Source of the DNA: Eunapius fragilis
Lineage: Eukaryota; Porifera; Demospongiae; Spongillida; Spongillidae
DNA length: 64,000 nt
Assembly: GCA_963681505.1 (NCBI GenBank)
Contig: OY811976.1
Coordinates: 62,001 to 126,000 of the forward strand
Direction: 5' to 3'
The notes beneath the pieces were generated by a model. The model saw only the letters and a program-made list of their open reading frames with translations, was not told where the DNA came from and did no database searches. This document shows positions 44,635 to 57,300 of this stretch, piece after piece; within the stretch, counting starts at the first letter, position 1; the number at the start of each line of letters is the position of its first letter. Position numbers and translations under genes: made by a program.

Positions 44635-45141
44635 ATGGAGAAGTACCTTGTGCAAGAACCCATGGGTGAAAGCGACCTCACCGACCAATGGACCTACTTC
44701 AAGAAAGTATTCGGGCTGTTCTTAACAGCAATTGGAAAAGGGGATTCTGAGACTACCGTCAAATTAGCGATATTCCTAAGGGTTGCAGGTCAGCAAATTA
44801 ACAACATGCACGAGGCGCTCGTGTTTAGAGAGGGGGAATACAAAGAGGACTATGCCACTGTGATCAAAACGTTGGACAAGCAGTGCGTTAGTCGAACAAG
44901 TAGGCATGTAATTCGGGACCGTTTCTTCCAGATGAAACAGGAACAACGCACTGTGGATCAGTTCGAGGCCGACTTTAGGAAGCAAGTGAAGGACTGCGAC
45001 TTTGGAGCACTGAAGGATGACCTAATGCTGCACGTGCTGATTCGAGGCCTTGACAACGAAAGAATGCGAAGACGCCTAATTGAAACAGACAAACTTGAGC
45101 TAGCCAAGGTGATTCAGATGATTAACCCAAAGATAGCCTAA
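44635..45141 (+). pseudogene. Gag remnant of a second Ty3/gypsy-type retrotransposon
   Basis: An open frame reads MEKYLVQEPMGESDLTDQWT, then FKKVFGLFLTAIGKGDSETT and FFQMKQEQRTVDQFEADFRK...MLHVLIRGLDNERMRRRLIE, the pattern of a retrotransposon capsid domain. It stops at 45,139-45,141, before any zinc knuckle. No protease, RT or 3' LTR follows, so only the LTR end, primer site and capsid remain. The first in-frame ATG overlaps the primer site; MEKYL at 44,635 is the likelier start. Confidence 0.7.
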
Positions 45142-46585
45142 AGTACGCTCGCTAGGGCTATTAATATAATACACACACAAGCCAGCGTCAGCAAAGCTAG
45201 TGATTATAAGTCATCAAATAACCCGGCCTACAGTACGTTCGCTTAGTAGGGCCTGCAAGTAAGCAAACCTCTTTGGCGAAGGGCACACACACGACTCACA
45301 CACTCTTGTTCACAACTTGTATTGTTGTGCACATGTGTACATTCACATACATGTATTTTATTTCTGTAATACGATTCTATACAATCTCTTTATTTCCACT
45401 CCAAAACACTTAGGCTAGTGTTTCTTAAACATCCATTGACCCCATATCCCACAGGCATACTATGACAGGAGGAATTAGTATTCACCCTCCACAAAGGGTT
45501 TAATCATACATGTAGATTGACCGATCGTGACTTAAGTCATTAATTAGTGACTTAAGTCACTGAACTTTTGGAACAATAAAACACTTGAGTTGTCGATGCC
45601 AGCGCGTTTTTATTGCACACGTACTATGTGGCATGCAGCTTTAAACTATTCTAATATGAAGCGTAGCAAACAGGGCAGCTTTTATAGCTGTTTGGCGGCA
45701 AACATTACAAAATAAGCCCCTTTTTGTGTTCAAACCGCGATGCCTTTAATTCTTTGTTGGTGATCGTGTCACATGCAATGCAGCTAAGGTTTTAGGAAAC
45801 AAACATGCAAAGCAGGGGTATGGAAGGCTTTTTAAAAGAACTCCTCAGGGGTGTGCAGAGAATTGAGGGTAAAGGCCGTAGTATAAAATATGCATATTGA
45901 CAACTCTTGGTGCAGCTTCGCCTGTGCACGACAGCCAACTAGGTATATATATAACAGTGTACAGAACTTGCGAACAGCACATACAGACAACACAAACCAC
46001 ATCCAATGTATATCCACGAACGTAGAACATAGAGTCACCACATAAATGACACTCAGCAGGGGCCAACTACCTACAGCTATTGTGATTTGATTATAATTAT
46101 GGATTACGTATAAGTAACAGTTAATTTCATAATAGTTAATTCAATCACAATTGAACTTTTGATTGCCGAGGTTTGAATGTTATGTAATCAACTTAGCTAC
46201 ACTTTCTGCTATATCAACTCAAAATGGCTGCTCACACTTAAAATCATTTCTGGTCCTCAGGGGTTATCAATAATCAACATTTTTATTTTGAAAAAACACC
46301 AAGTTCAATATGGTGTCCAAACAGGTTTTTAAAAAGTGGTGATTTTCAACCTTCTTCTAACAGTATTTGTAAAATCTGCAGTATAAACCAATTAATAGTT
46401 TAACTCTTTCACCTCCCACCAAAATGCATATCGTATCTTGATTGCACTTCATGAGATCTTTGAGTGGTGTGAAACATGCAACTAGGCTATAATAAAACAT
46501 ATGAAAGTGAAGTGTATTATTATTCAACAATATGTATCTTCTAAACCATTAAGGTTTTTAAAGTAAAAAATGGTCAAATGTCTTC
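45142..46585. other. No gene supported
   Basis: Contains a palindromic pair GTGACTTAAGTCA(TTAATTA)GTGACTTAAGTCAC at 45,527-45,560. No convincing exon. Confidence 0.4.
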
Positions 46586-46965
46586 TCATATGAAGACAAT
46601 CATATATGAGAAATTGCACCAAAATCTGAGAGGTGCTGTCCATTTGCTGGGTGAAAGGAAGGAGAATGACCCTGCTGCCTGACGCCTGAATAGGCAATCG
46701 TAAGTTACCCAAGCCTGACCATCGAATGTCCGAGATGCGCGGATTACCCTGCGCATGTATGCAAACAGGCTTGGGGCTTTGGCGGGAAATCGGCGGGTTA
46801 ATACAGAGGCCATCAGGCAGAAGCACTCTGACCAGATCGCGATGTCGGTGACTAGAGCGCGGCGAGACAGCTTTCCAAACAGCCCTCGGTCAGGCTCGGA
46901 GTTGGTCCCTTCGCTCGTCGACCATGCCTCAATCAATTACTCGTTCATTTCAACGAACTTGAGCG
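46586..46965 (-). pseudogene. Retroelement gag-like ORF, 3' part
   Basis: Reads (minus) LKFVEMNE, a stop, then LIEAWSTSEGTN, VTDIAIWSECFCLMASVLTR and IRASRTFDGQAWVTYDCLFR. The pattern of PAxLIxKI-LxFVEM, VTDIxxW and FDGxAWVTYDxxYRRQAA is one I know from the first ORF of animal retroelements (DIRS-like or related); the exact type is uncertain. The 5' part lies at 60,096-60,250, on the other side of the 13.1-kb transposon that split it. Confidence 0.6.
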
Positions 46966-46973
46966 CCTCTATC
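46966..46973. other. Left target-site duplication (CCTCTATC)
   Basis: Identical to 60,088-60,095. Removing the intervening element and one copy restores an open minus-strand reading across the junction. Confidence 0.9.
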
Positions 46974-47033
46974 GACCGCTTAGAAGTTAGCCGTACATTC
47001 CACAGCCGTACATTCCACACCAATTAACACAAA
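46974..47033 (+). repeat. Left terminal inverted repeat
   Basis: Starts GACCGCTTAGAAGTTAGCCG; the first 34 bp are exact with the right end. The next 26 bp (GTACATTCCACACCAATTAACAC) match the right end loosely. Confidence 0.85.
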
Positions 47034-47144
47034 TGAACGGCCGTGCGGCCGATGACGTAATTGATTTTGCCGCTGGCAGGATAACAATTACCTAAGAAAC
47101 AATATTATTTTCGGTAATTATGGGGCGTATTTGAATGTGCTTCC

Positions 47145-50090
47145 ATTCTGGGCCTCACCCAGAGGTTGCCAGACGTAGCAAAGTTAATTGGTTCCTCCCA
47201 ACGGCTATGTCATCATTACACACATACATTGAGTAAATTAGATTCTGCTTAATCACCAGGGAAGCATGGTACTGGTGAGGCTGTGCATTCTGGATCTCAC
47301 CCAGAGGTTGCCTGACATGGGAAAGTGTACCTCAGGTCACTGGCCCCTCCCACCTGAGGACCCATGGCTATGTCATCATTACACACACATACATTGAGTA
47401 AGGTAAATACTGCTTAATCACCAGGGAAGAATGGTACTGGTGAGGCTGTGCATTCTGGACCTCACCCAGAGGTTGCCTGACTTGGTAAAGTCTATTTCAT
47501 GTCACTGGCCCTTCCCACCTGAGGACCCATGGCTATGTCATCATTACACACACATACATTGAGTAAATTAGATACTGCTTAATCACCAGGGAAGCGTGGT
47601 ACTGGTGAGGCTGTGCATTCTGGATCTCACCCAGAGGTTGCCTGACATGGGAAAGTCTACCTTAGGTCACTGGCCCCTCCCACCTAAGAACCCATGGCTA
47701 TGTCATCTATACACACACATGCATTGAGTAAGTTAGATACTGCTTAATCACCAGGGAAGCATGGTACTGGTGAGGCTGTGCATTCTGGACCTCACCCAGA
47801 GGTTGCCTGACATGGGAAAGTGTACCTCAGGTCACTGGCCCCTCCCACCTGAGGACCCATGGCTATGTCATCATTACACACACATACATTGAGTAAATTA
47901 GATTCTGCTTAATCACCAGGGAAGCATGGTACTGGTAAGGCTGTGCATTCTGGACCTCATCCAGAGGTTGCCTGACATGGGAAAGTCTACCTCAGGACAC
48001 TGGCCCCTCCCACCTGAGGACCAATGGCTATGTCATCATTACACACACATACATTGAGTAAGTTAGATACTGCTTAATCACCAGGGAAGCATGGTACTGG
48101 TGAGGCTGTGCATTCTGGACCTCACCCAGAGGTTGCCTGACTTGGTAAAGTCTATCTCATGTCACTGGCCCCTCCCACCTGAGGACCCATGGCCATGTTA
48201 TCATTACACACACATACATTGAGTAAGTTAAATACTGCTTAATCACCAGGGAAGCATGGTACTGGTGAGGCTGTGCATTCTGGACCTCACCCAGAGGTTG
48301 CCTGACTTGGTAAAGTCTATTTCATGTCACTGGCCCTTCCCACCTGAGGACCCATGGCTATGTCATCATTACACACACATACATTGAGTAAATTAGATAC
48401 TGCTTAATCACCAGGGAAGCATGGTACTGGTGAGGCTGTGCATTCTGGATCTCACCCAGAGGTTGCCTGACTTGGTAAAGTCTAGCTCATGTCATTGGCC
48501 CCTCCCACATGAGGACCCATGGCTATGTCATCATTACACACACATACATTGAGTAAGTTAGATACTGCTTAATCACCAGGGAAGCATGGTACTGGTGAGG
48601 CTGTGCATTCTGGATCTCACCCAGAGGTTGCCTGACATGGGAAAGTCTACCTCAGGTCACTGGCCCCTCCCACCTGAGGACCCATGGCTATGTCATCATT
48701 ACACACACATACATTGAGTAAATTTGATACTGCTTAATCACCAGGGAAGCATGGTACTGGTGAGGCTGTGCATTCTGGACCTCACCCAGAGGTTGCCTGA
48801 CATGGAAAAGTCTACCTTAGGTCACTGGCCCCTCCCACCTAAGGACCCATGGCTATGTCATCATTACACACACATACATTGAGTAAATTAGATACTGCTT
48901 AATCACCAGGGAAGCATGGTACTGGTGAGGCTGTGCATTCTCGACCTCACCCAAAGGTTGCCTGACATGGGAATGTCTACCTCAGGTCACTGGCCCCTCC
49001 CACCTGAGGACCCATGGCTATGTCATCATTACGCACACATACATTGAGTAAGTTAGATACTGCTTAATCACCAGGGAAGCATGGTACTGGTGAGGCTGTA
49101 CATTCTGGACCTCACCCAGAGGTTGCCTGACATGGGAATGTCTACCTCAGGTCACTGGCCCCTCCCACCTGAGGACCCATGGCTATGTCATCATTACGCA
49201 CACATACATTGAGTAAGTTAGATTCTGCTTAATCACCAGGGAAGCATGGTACTGGTGAGGCTGTGCATTCTGGACCTCACCCTGAGGTTGCCTGACATGG
49301 GAAAGTCTACCTCAGGTCACTGGCCCCTCCCATCTGAGGACCCATGGCTATGTCATCATTACACACACATGCATTGAGTAAGTTAGATACTGCTAAATCA
49401 CCAGGGAAGCATGGTACTGGTGAGGTTGTGCATTCTGGATCTCACCCAGAGGTTGCTTGACTTGGTAAAGTCTAGCTCATGCCATTGGCCCCTCCCACAT
49501 GAGGACCCATGGCTATGTCATCATTACACACACATACATTGAGTAAGTTAGATAGTGCTTAATCACCAGGGAAGCATGGTACTGGTGAGGCTATACAATC
49601 TGGACCTCACCCAGAGGTTGCCTGACTTGGTAAAGTCTATTTCATGTCACTGGCCCTTCCCACCTGAGGACCCATGGCTATGTCATCATTACACACACAT
49701 ACATTGAGTAAATTAGATACTGCTTAATCACCAGGGAAGCATGGTACTGGTGAGGCTGTGCATTCTGGATCTCACCCAGAGGTTGCCTGACATGGGAAAG
49801 TCTACCTTAGGTCACTGGCCCCTCCCACCTAAGGACCCATGGCTATGTCATCTATACACACACATGCATTGAGTAAGTTAGATACTGCTTAATCACCAGG
49901 GAAGCATGGTACTGGTGAGGCTGTACATTCTGGACCTCACCCAGAGGTTGCCTGACATGGGAAAGTGTACCTCAGGTCACTGGCCCCTCCCACCTGAGAA
50001 CCCATGGCTATGTCATCATTACCCACGCATACATTGAGTGTTGTAATCACCTTAGGGAAGCATTGTAGTGGGTCTCCTACAGAGAGACTA
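47145..50090 (+). repeat. 165-bp tandem array, left (about 18 copies)
   Basis: Strict 165-bp period: CATTCTGG recurs at 47,286, 47,451, 47,616, 47,781, 47,946 and 48,111. The unit includes CTCACCCAGAGGTTGCCTGA, CACCTGAGGACCCATGGCTA, ACACACATACATTGAGTAA and AATCACCAGGGAAGCATGGT. Each unit holds an internal inverted pair CCTCAGGT/ACCTGAGG. The first and last copies are divergent. Confidence 0.97.
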
Positions 50091-50268
50091 TCTGACCTGT
50101 GTCAAGATTCTCTTTATTAGCATTTAATTGTATGTGTTAATTCTCTATTAGCACAGTTTGTGTGAGTGGCATGGCTTGGTGTAGAATGCTTATTGTCTAG
50201 AATATTCCTAGATAGTATTTTAACACGGATTTTTTCCTTATTTATTGTGTGGTTGAAATTGTATTAGC

Positions 50269-53200
50269 ATGGTATGTTGCTGCTTAATGGTGTCTGCACT
50301 GTTTATTTTGCAAAATTTTCTCAGGGACGAACAAAATACAACATTGATCCTGCACGTTTTGTAGCTGTCCTTGTCAATAGAGGCCAGCCCCCTCTTGATG
50401 CCTCAAGGAAAGCTCCATGTGGGTACTGGTTTTTAGTAGCTGCATCTCTCTCGGGCTGTAGCAAGCCATCAGACAAGTATGTACTGGCTGTGTACAAATA
50501 CTGGAGAAGTAACAGAGGCAATCTGCACACATTGTTAGGTAATATGGTAGTTTCCAATCTGCACTAACTTATGTTTGTTTTTTGCTGCACTTTAGGTGAG
50601 GTTAATGACAGTACGGTTACCATTCCATTGGAGGGAGATGAAATAGTTCCTGTGCCTGAGACAAATGATGTTGATGAAGTTGATGAATGGATTATCAGAG
50701 TGTCTGAAGACGAGGGTGATAGAACAGATGCACTTCAAGTGTTTGAAAAAGAGGATACATTGATACAGCATGGCATTGTTCGCATAATAATGTAATGTTG
50801 GTCTAACTTATTATATTGTGAATTTCTGTCAGGCTGAATCAACAAGTGAATTCCCACTGAGAAGAGATGACAAGGTGTGTAGACATTAAGTACTTTGTAG
50901 TGATGCATATTTATTTAGGATTTGTCACAGGGGGTGAAGATGGAATCATTACAACTGTTTTGTTTATGTCAACAACCTTATGATCCATCAAAGTAAGAGT
51001 ACTGCTAGTAACAAATTACTTAACTACCCTTATTTATTTCTTTCTAGATTCATGATTGGTTGTGATTATTGCAATGAATGGTTTCACGGTAGCTGTGTAG
51101 GTATTAGTACAGTAGAAGCATCATCTATTGAGACTTACAAATGTCCTACCTGCTGTAAGGAGTGTATTGAGGATCCTTTCTACATTGAAGGTATAAACAG
51201 CTTTACATGAATAATGTACTCCATATGTACTGTTGCTACAGAATTATCAAGTGAATCAAGAGGCATTCCAACTTCTCAAAAGGTTTGAATTTTTAAGGGT
51301 TCTATATGAGTTTGTGTGGTTTGCATTGTGAGTGTGTTCGTGCATGTATTTCATTAGCTAGTGATCTAAACGCATAGTCATATCTGGTGTGCAGTGTATG
51401 CATATGTATTTCACTTTCCATAATCTGATGTACACATTTAGAGTATGTTTATATATGAGGGATTTGATACAATTAAATATCTGCTTACAACAATCCTAAC
51501 ATAGTTCCATTAATTGCATTACCGTAACTAGTAAAATGACTTAAGTGTGCAGAGTAATAATTATATATAACCTTTCCCTTCATTTCGTTCTGACCATGAC
51601 AAGCAATAGGTTAATACATAGGAGGTATTATACAATTTGTGACAATATTTAATAATGCTTTGTTTGTTTCAGCAAACAGATTTATGTAGAATTACAGCAG
51701 AACTGCTTGCCCAATCTGCTGACTTACCAACCAGCAACATGTTTTGTAAATCCACACTACATCGTGGTTCTTTTTCAATCACAAAGATAGTGTGGGATAC
51801 AATCTGCATAGGGGACACTATGAACCCGTCTTGGGTGCACGTAATGGTAAATGGGCTATCTGAGATCAACCAGTGCTGCTGTTTTGCTTTTAAGCGACAC
51901 TGGAAAAAGCAAGTCCAGTCAAGGAAACAGCTTAGTTCAATTTTCAGAGCAGATGCTTATTGCACCTTTTCTTCATGTCCAGTAACTGCAAAGCTTTCTA
52001 TAACTAAACAAAACATTCATGTAGATAGTGTCATTGTTGAGGTCAAGTTCACTGGATCTACGCAGCACGTTACAGGGGAAACAAAAGCTCGAAATATTAG
52101 TTTGTCTGTAAGGAACGACATGCAACAACATGTTCAAATGACGCACACTGCACCATCAAAAGAGTACCATCAAAGGCTGATAGCTCTTAGCTCTGAGCAG
52201 TATGCATCAGGGAATAGAAATGGAGTTGGTTGTTCAAGTTCAGTAATCAGAAAAATATCATCAGAAGCAAGGCTGGCAATGCAATGTGACAAGGATCTTA
52301 TTATGTCACTCTTAATACTTCAAACCGAATTATTAATGGAATCAGTTTCTAGTAATAAATCTGTTAAAGGCTATATCCAGCATATTCATGTTGCACCATT
52401 CAGTGTCATATGTTATAATGAGGCCTCAGTTCGTTTGTACCATGAGATAGCCAAATCTTCTCCACTGTTTTGTGATGCAACAGGTACAATAGTTGCCTTA
52501 CCCAAGAAAATAGGTAAACAGCCTACTGTCTATTATTATGCACTTGTTTTAAAACATCCTGTTGATGGCAAGGCTCCAATTGCTGTTGCAGAGCTAATTA
52601 CAGAGGACCACACAGTGCTATCCATATCTTTTTTTCTGCAAAGTTTTAGACGAGCTGAGAGTTTATTGTACGGTGCATGTAATTTGATAAATCCTGGTCA
52701 AGTCATCACTGACAGGAGTCAAGTGCTTCTGATCAGCTTTCTCCAAGTGTACTGCATGGAATCAATTGGAGATTACCTACATAGAGCTTTTAGAATTGTG
52801 AGTGGTTCAGGTAAACCCAAAGAATTCTCAAAAATTTTGCCTCATGCCTGTACCAGCCATGTCATGAATTCAGTCAAGAAGGACACCAAAAAGTGGTGCG
52901 TTTCATTATGCTACAAATATAAATGTAACTGGTTATTTCCATTTCAGGTTTCAAAATGAGCAATACAGGTTTAGCATGTACTGCTTTTCCATTGCAGTAA
53001 ACTGTTCAACACTTGACGAGTTGTCAAAAATCGTATGTTTGTATAAGTTATTATATTGCTCTAAGATGGAAACTGATGGCATGGTAACGGCATATAATTC
53101 TTTAGTCAGTATGGTCAATTCCTTTCGAGAAGACCAGATGTGCTTTCAAGACGAGGCTGAACAACCTGAAGCTGTTGTTGATCATGACTACAATCTTACT

Positions 53201-54337
53201 GTTCATCATCCATTTGGAGCTTACTTTAGCCAAAAAACCGATAAGGTGGTACTCACTGATGGAGGTAGTACTGTAAACATGTACTATAAGCCTGAATACT
53301 TTGATGTGTTAATGAAAAATTGATTTCCAATGGCTCCATTTTGGAGTGGACTTATGCTTGGTAAGGCACATTCTAAATTACGCATCTTCAACATGATTTA
53401 CATTAGTTTTCTATTGTAGGGGACCTTCAGCGCCATAAACAGGAGACATCACATGAAAACCAAGTATTATACTATTACCATTTAAGTATGTTATTTTTAA
53501 TAAGTTCACTTTGTCTTATCTTTCTAGAGATATGTGCAAAACAGCAGGAACAATAGAAGCATGGAACTACATATTAAAGAGGATAGATCATACAGAAATG
53601 CACATGAGACCAGATGTTTTTATTCGCAATCACTATCCAGTAATATTGGGAAGACAGCGGCAATTTTATGATGACCTACACAAGTCCTCAAGAAAAAGGC
53701 TGAAGGTGTCAATAAATGTATTTTGTTTCTTTTTCATATGAATAGCTTTTTTTGTTATAGACATCTGAGTCCAAAAAAGGTTTTCGCCAAATTTGTGAAA
53801 AATGGTCAAAGAGAAAAGTCAACAATGATGCCATCAACAATTCTATTGGATATTTTCAACAGAAGCCACCTAAACCATTTTCTATTAAGAATCAGACGTA
53901 TGTTGAATAACAATCTTACTGCGGCATCATATATTCATAAATAGAATGTATAAATTGCAGCAATGAACAAAGCAAGAAAGTAACGCCCAACACAACAACA
54001 AGGTTGTTACATTTTAAAAAATTTGGTTTAGTAAGATTAAATTTGTAACAATAAAATTATAGAGATGTAGCCAAGGCAGTAGAAGTGGATGATTGTTTTG
54101 CTGAGTCTGTGGATACACTCCTTGATCACAAGTAAGGGCACAAGGGTGCATCATTGATTTAAGGTGGATATAAATTAACATGCCATTTATCCCTTTATTG
54201 AAAGAAGTCACAAGGCTGCTTCTACAACACTTAGAACTGCTGCAAATGTAGGGGCTAAGGAACTTGCAGTCATGTTGAGCATTGCAGCTCTACTCAACAT
54301 AGCTGCAAGTTGTTGTTCAAAAATCGATGCCATATAA
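50269..54337 (+). CDS. PHD finger-DDE (MULE-like) transposase of the foldback element
   Basis: About 15 exons with matching phases. ATG at 50,269 is followed at once by a GTATGT donor; exons 50,325-50,538, 50,596-50,738, 50,833-50,874 and 50,931-50,992 follow. A PHD finger is split over 50,931-51,190 (LFCLCQQPYDPS | FMIGCDYCNEWFHGSC...YKCPTC). The main exon is 51,673-52,895, then 52,948-53,360, 53,420-53,485, about 53,530-53,705, 53,761-53,897, 53,961-54,002, 54,063-54,131 and about 54,205-54,337. The catalytic core shows LFCDATGTIV (Asp codon 52,474), QVITDRSQVLL (Asp codon 52,711) and LPHACTSHVMNSVKK, an order like Mutator-type and foldback transposases. A TGA at 53,321 interrupts MKN*FPMAPFWSGLMLG in frame, so this copy is probably inactive. 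The reading ends at TAA 54,335 overlapping ATG 54,327, or continues into the USP module if that TAA is a mutation. Confidence 0.78.
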
Positions 54338-57300
54338 GTCTGGCAAGTACCCCATACTTGTATTAAAGCTTTTTATTTATCAGGAAGAAACAGGAGCCAT
54401 CATAGAAGTTGCACGAAAACAGAACAAAGGACTGGAAAATTCATCAAACATATGCTGGCTGAATGCTGCCATACAAGCCTTGTTTACAACACCACTGTAC
54501 ATGATGATGAAAGGTATGTGGTAACTTTCTTACTTTGTATTTTGTGTTATGCACCATAGTTATGATTACCTATAATCCTTATACAGCAATGATGTCATTA
54601 AGTAAGGCATCACTACTTGAAGCATTTGTCAGCATTTGCAATGATTTGGAAGGAATGGTGAATCATCCCTGTGATCCTGCAAATCTTGCAGTAAGATTAT
54701 GTCACAATGGTTAGAATGCAATACATTTCTGATAAAACAAACATTAGGATGCAATCAGTGCAGAAATGGTCAGTCTTACTCGAGGTGCTCAAAATGACTG
54801 CTGTGAAGGAATCACTGCATTGTTAGAGAGATTGTTTATGGAAACGGAGGTTTAATGAACAATTTCATGGCAAAACATCAAATGAGCAACTTATGCCCTC
54901 TATTGCTAGATTGGTCATAAAATCCAACAGCAGATTTGCACATCTGTTACAAGGCAGTCCCAGTGTTGTTAGAAGGTGCATTTTCCTTTTGTTCTAACCA
55001 GTGCCTGCCTTAACCACAATATAACAAACAGAATGTGTGTGAAATCAATGCTTTCACTGTGATCCCATGTGGTGTTAACCAAACACATGGAAGAAGTGTT
55101 TTTGATTTAATGAGGGAGTGGCTAGATGGCAGACTCTCTGAAATGGAAGGACCACAAGTGTTAGATGTGTTACTGTAGTTCGAATTTTTTTTTTTTGTGC
55201 CATTTACACTATAGATTCTGTGAAGGTTGCAACCAACGTTTATCTGCTCAGCAGAGAGAATTATCATTTCCATCCATCTTAATTATTCATTGCTCAAGAG
55301 TATCAGCCAATAACACATACAGAAAGCTAAAAACCAGAATTGAAGTTCCAAGGTTTGCATCACAATTACCATTTAACACAAATGACTTATTTGTATTACA
55401 GATCATACCAACTGACTCATCCATGCTCCAGTGTCAATAGTGTCTATGAACTAAGTGCCTTGGTGGTAAGTTTGTATGCGCACGTTTCAGTAATGATTAT
55501 TTTTTCATTTATTTATTTAGCTTCATCACGGAAAAAGTGCAAATGAAGGACATTGTAATCCATGAAGAATACAATAAATCACTTATTAAGTTAACTTCTT
55601 TCAGACACATGCATTGTGCGGAGCAGGAATGCGTGGATTCATTATAATGATGTAGAAGTCAGTTTGGTTTCGCTTCCTGATTACAACTGCTCAAAAGAAG
55701 TGAAGGTAAAGATGTAAACAAATTATGACCATTATATTGTATTCAATTTTAGGAGAATGTATCATTGGCACTCTATACAACTTCTATGACATCCGTATGT
55801 GATGGCATGCATATTTGAGTCGCATCACATTGATGCATTGATTGATTTGCAGACATTCCTGGATAAATGCAAATGCAATTCCAATCCACCTCCAATATAT
55901 TTTCAGAAGTTCCACACTCTGGTAAGTGGCATGTGTGTTGCTGTTACATATTTGAAAGGTTGCATAATGGAATACTTCAATTCAGGAGTATTCCGGTTTA
56001 CCAGTGGAAATTGAAGCTGAGGTTGATTTATTAAATAAATGTATACAATGAACAACAACTTTCTTTCAGCTTAGGACAAAAGGAGCAAAACCACACTCCA
56101 GTTTTCAGCTAGAGAAATGTGATTTAACATCATTGATAAGTGGAGAATGGATCAGCTCAAGAGTAAAGTACTTTCCACATATAATGGTCAAATCAAAGAG
56201 TATTCTTATTCAACAGATCATTGCTGCTTATTTGGATCTACTTCAGAACTCTGTACATGTAAGCATTTGCATGTCTTTGTATAGTAATCCTACAAGCCAC
56301 TACATTACTAGGGAATGAAAGTCATTTCCTTTGATCCAACATTCTTGCCAGCCTTCAAAGCAAAAGGCTACAGTGGAGTTAGAAGGTCTGCAAAGGTAAA
56401 CAAAATCCATGTGTGAACTAATTTATAACACTAATCATTGGGTAGGGGAAGAATGTGATGGACTATGACATGCTCCTGTTTCCAGTACATAAACCACAAC
56501 ACTGGTGTCTAGTGGTTAGCATTTCTGTTTTTTTACTACATCTACCTGTGGATAAACAATACTGGTTTGCAGGTGGTTTATCTTAAGTCAAAGGAAATTC
56601 ACTGCATTGATTCACTAAATTGCAGCAATGAAGATGCTGTCAATTGGATATGGTGAAATGGGAAATTTGTCCTGTCAAAAATAATTGTTGTGTTTTTTAT
56701 ATTAAGGATGTATATGGCCATCGAAGTACAATATTCAAGTAAGACTCAACTCTCAAGCTCAGATTGGAAGTTTAGTGATGTAATGGTATACATAGTGCCT
56801 TATGCAGTTTGCTCAATGCACACCTTTCCTCTCTAAAGACTGGAGGTACAGATAATCCCATGCAGAAAAATTCACAAGATTGTGGAGTCTTTGTGTGCTT
56901 TGTAAGAATATAATATTATGATTACATGTCCTAGTGTGATGATGAACATATCTATTAGGCTGCAAGACTACTTGTAGAAGGATTCCCTTGTCTGCACACA
57001 CAGGTATGGCATGATGTTATATGATACTTTGCATCATCTAGAAAAATAATTTTATTGCACCTTTCCATCTAAACAAGGACTTGATTCACAAATTTAGATT
57101 GCAAATGGCACATGAGCTATCACTTGGTGCTCTCTGTTCACTACAATCAGCTGTAAGTATATCAATTAATTATAAATTGCAATCAAAATATTCTCAAACA
57201 TGAAGCATTTAGGACAAGCTGTCATAAAAGAAAGCAGTACTGAACATCAAGCTGCACGTGATGAGAATGAGAACAGTGATGATAGTGTTCTGGATCAAAG

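Noticed and set aside
46755..47027. Plus-strand 90-codon ORF ending in the left terminal repeat
   Set aside because: Antisense of the gag-like ORF plus transposon end; no support as a gene.
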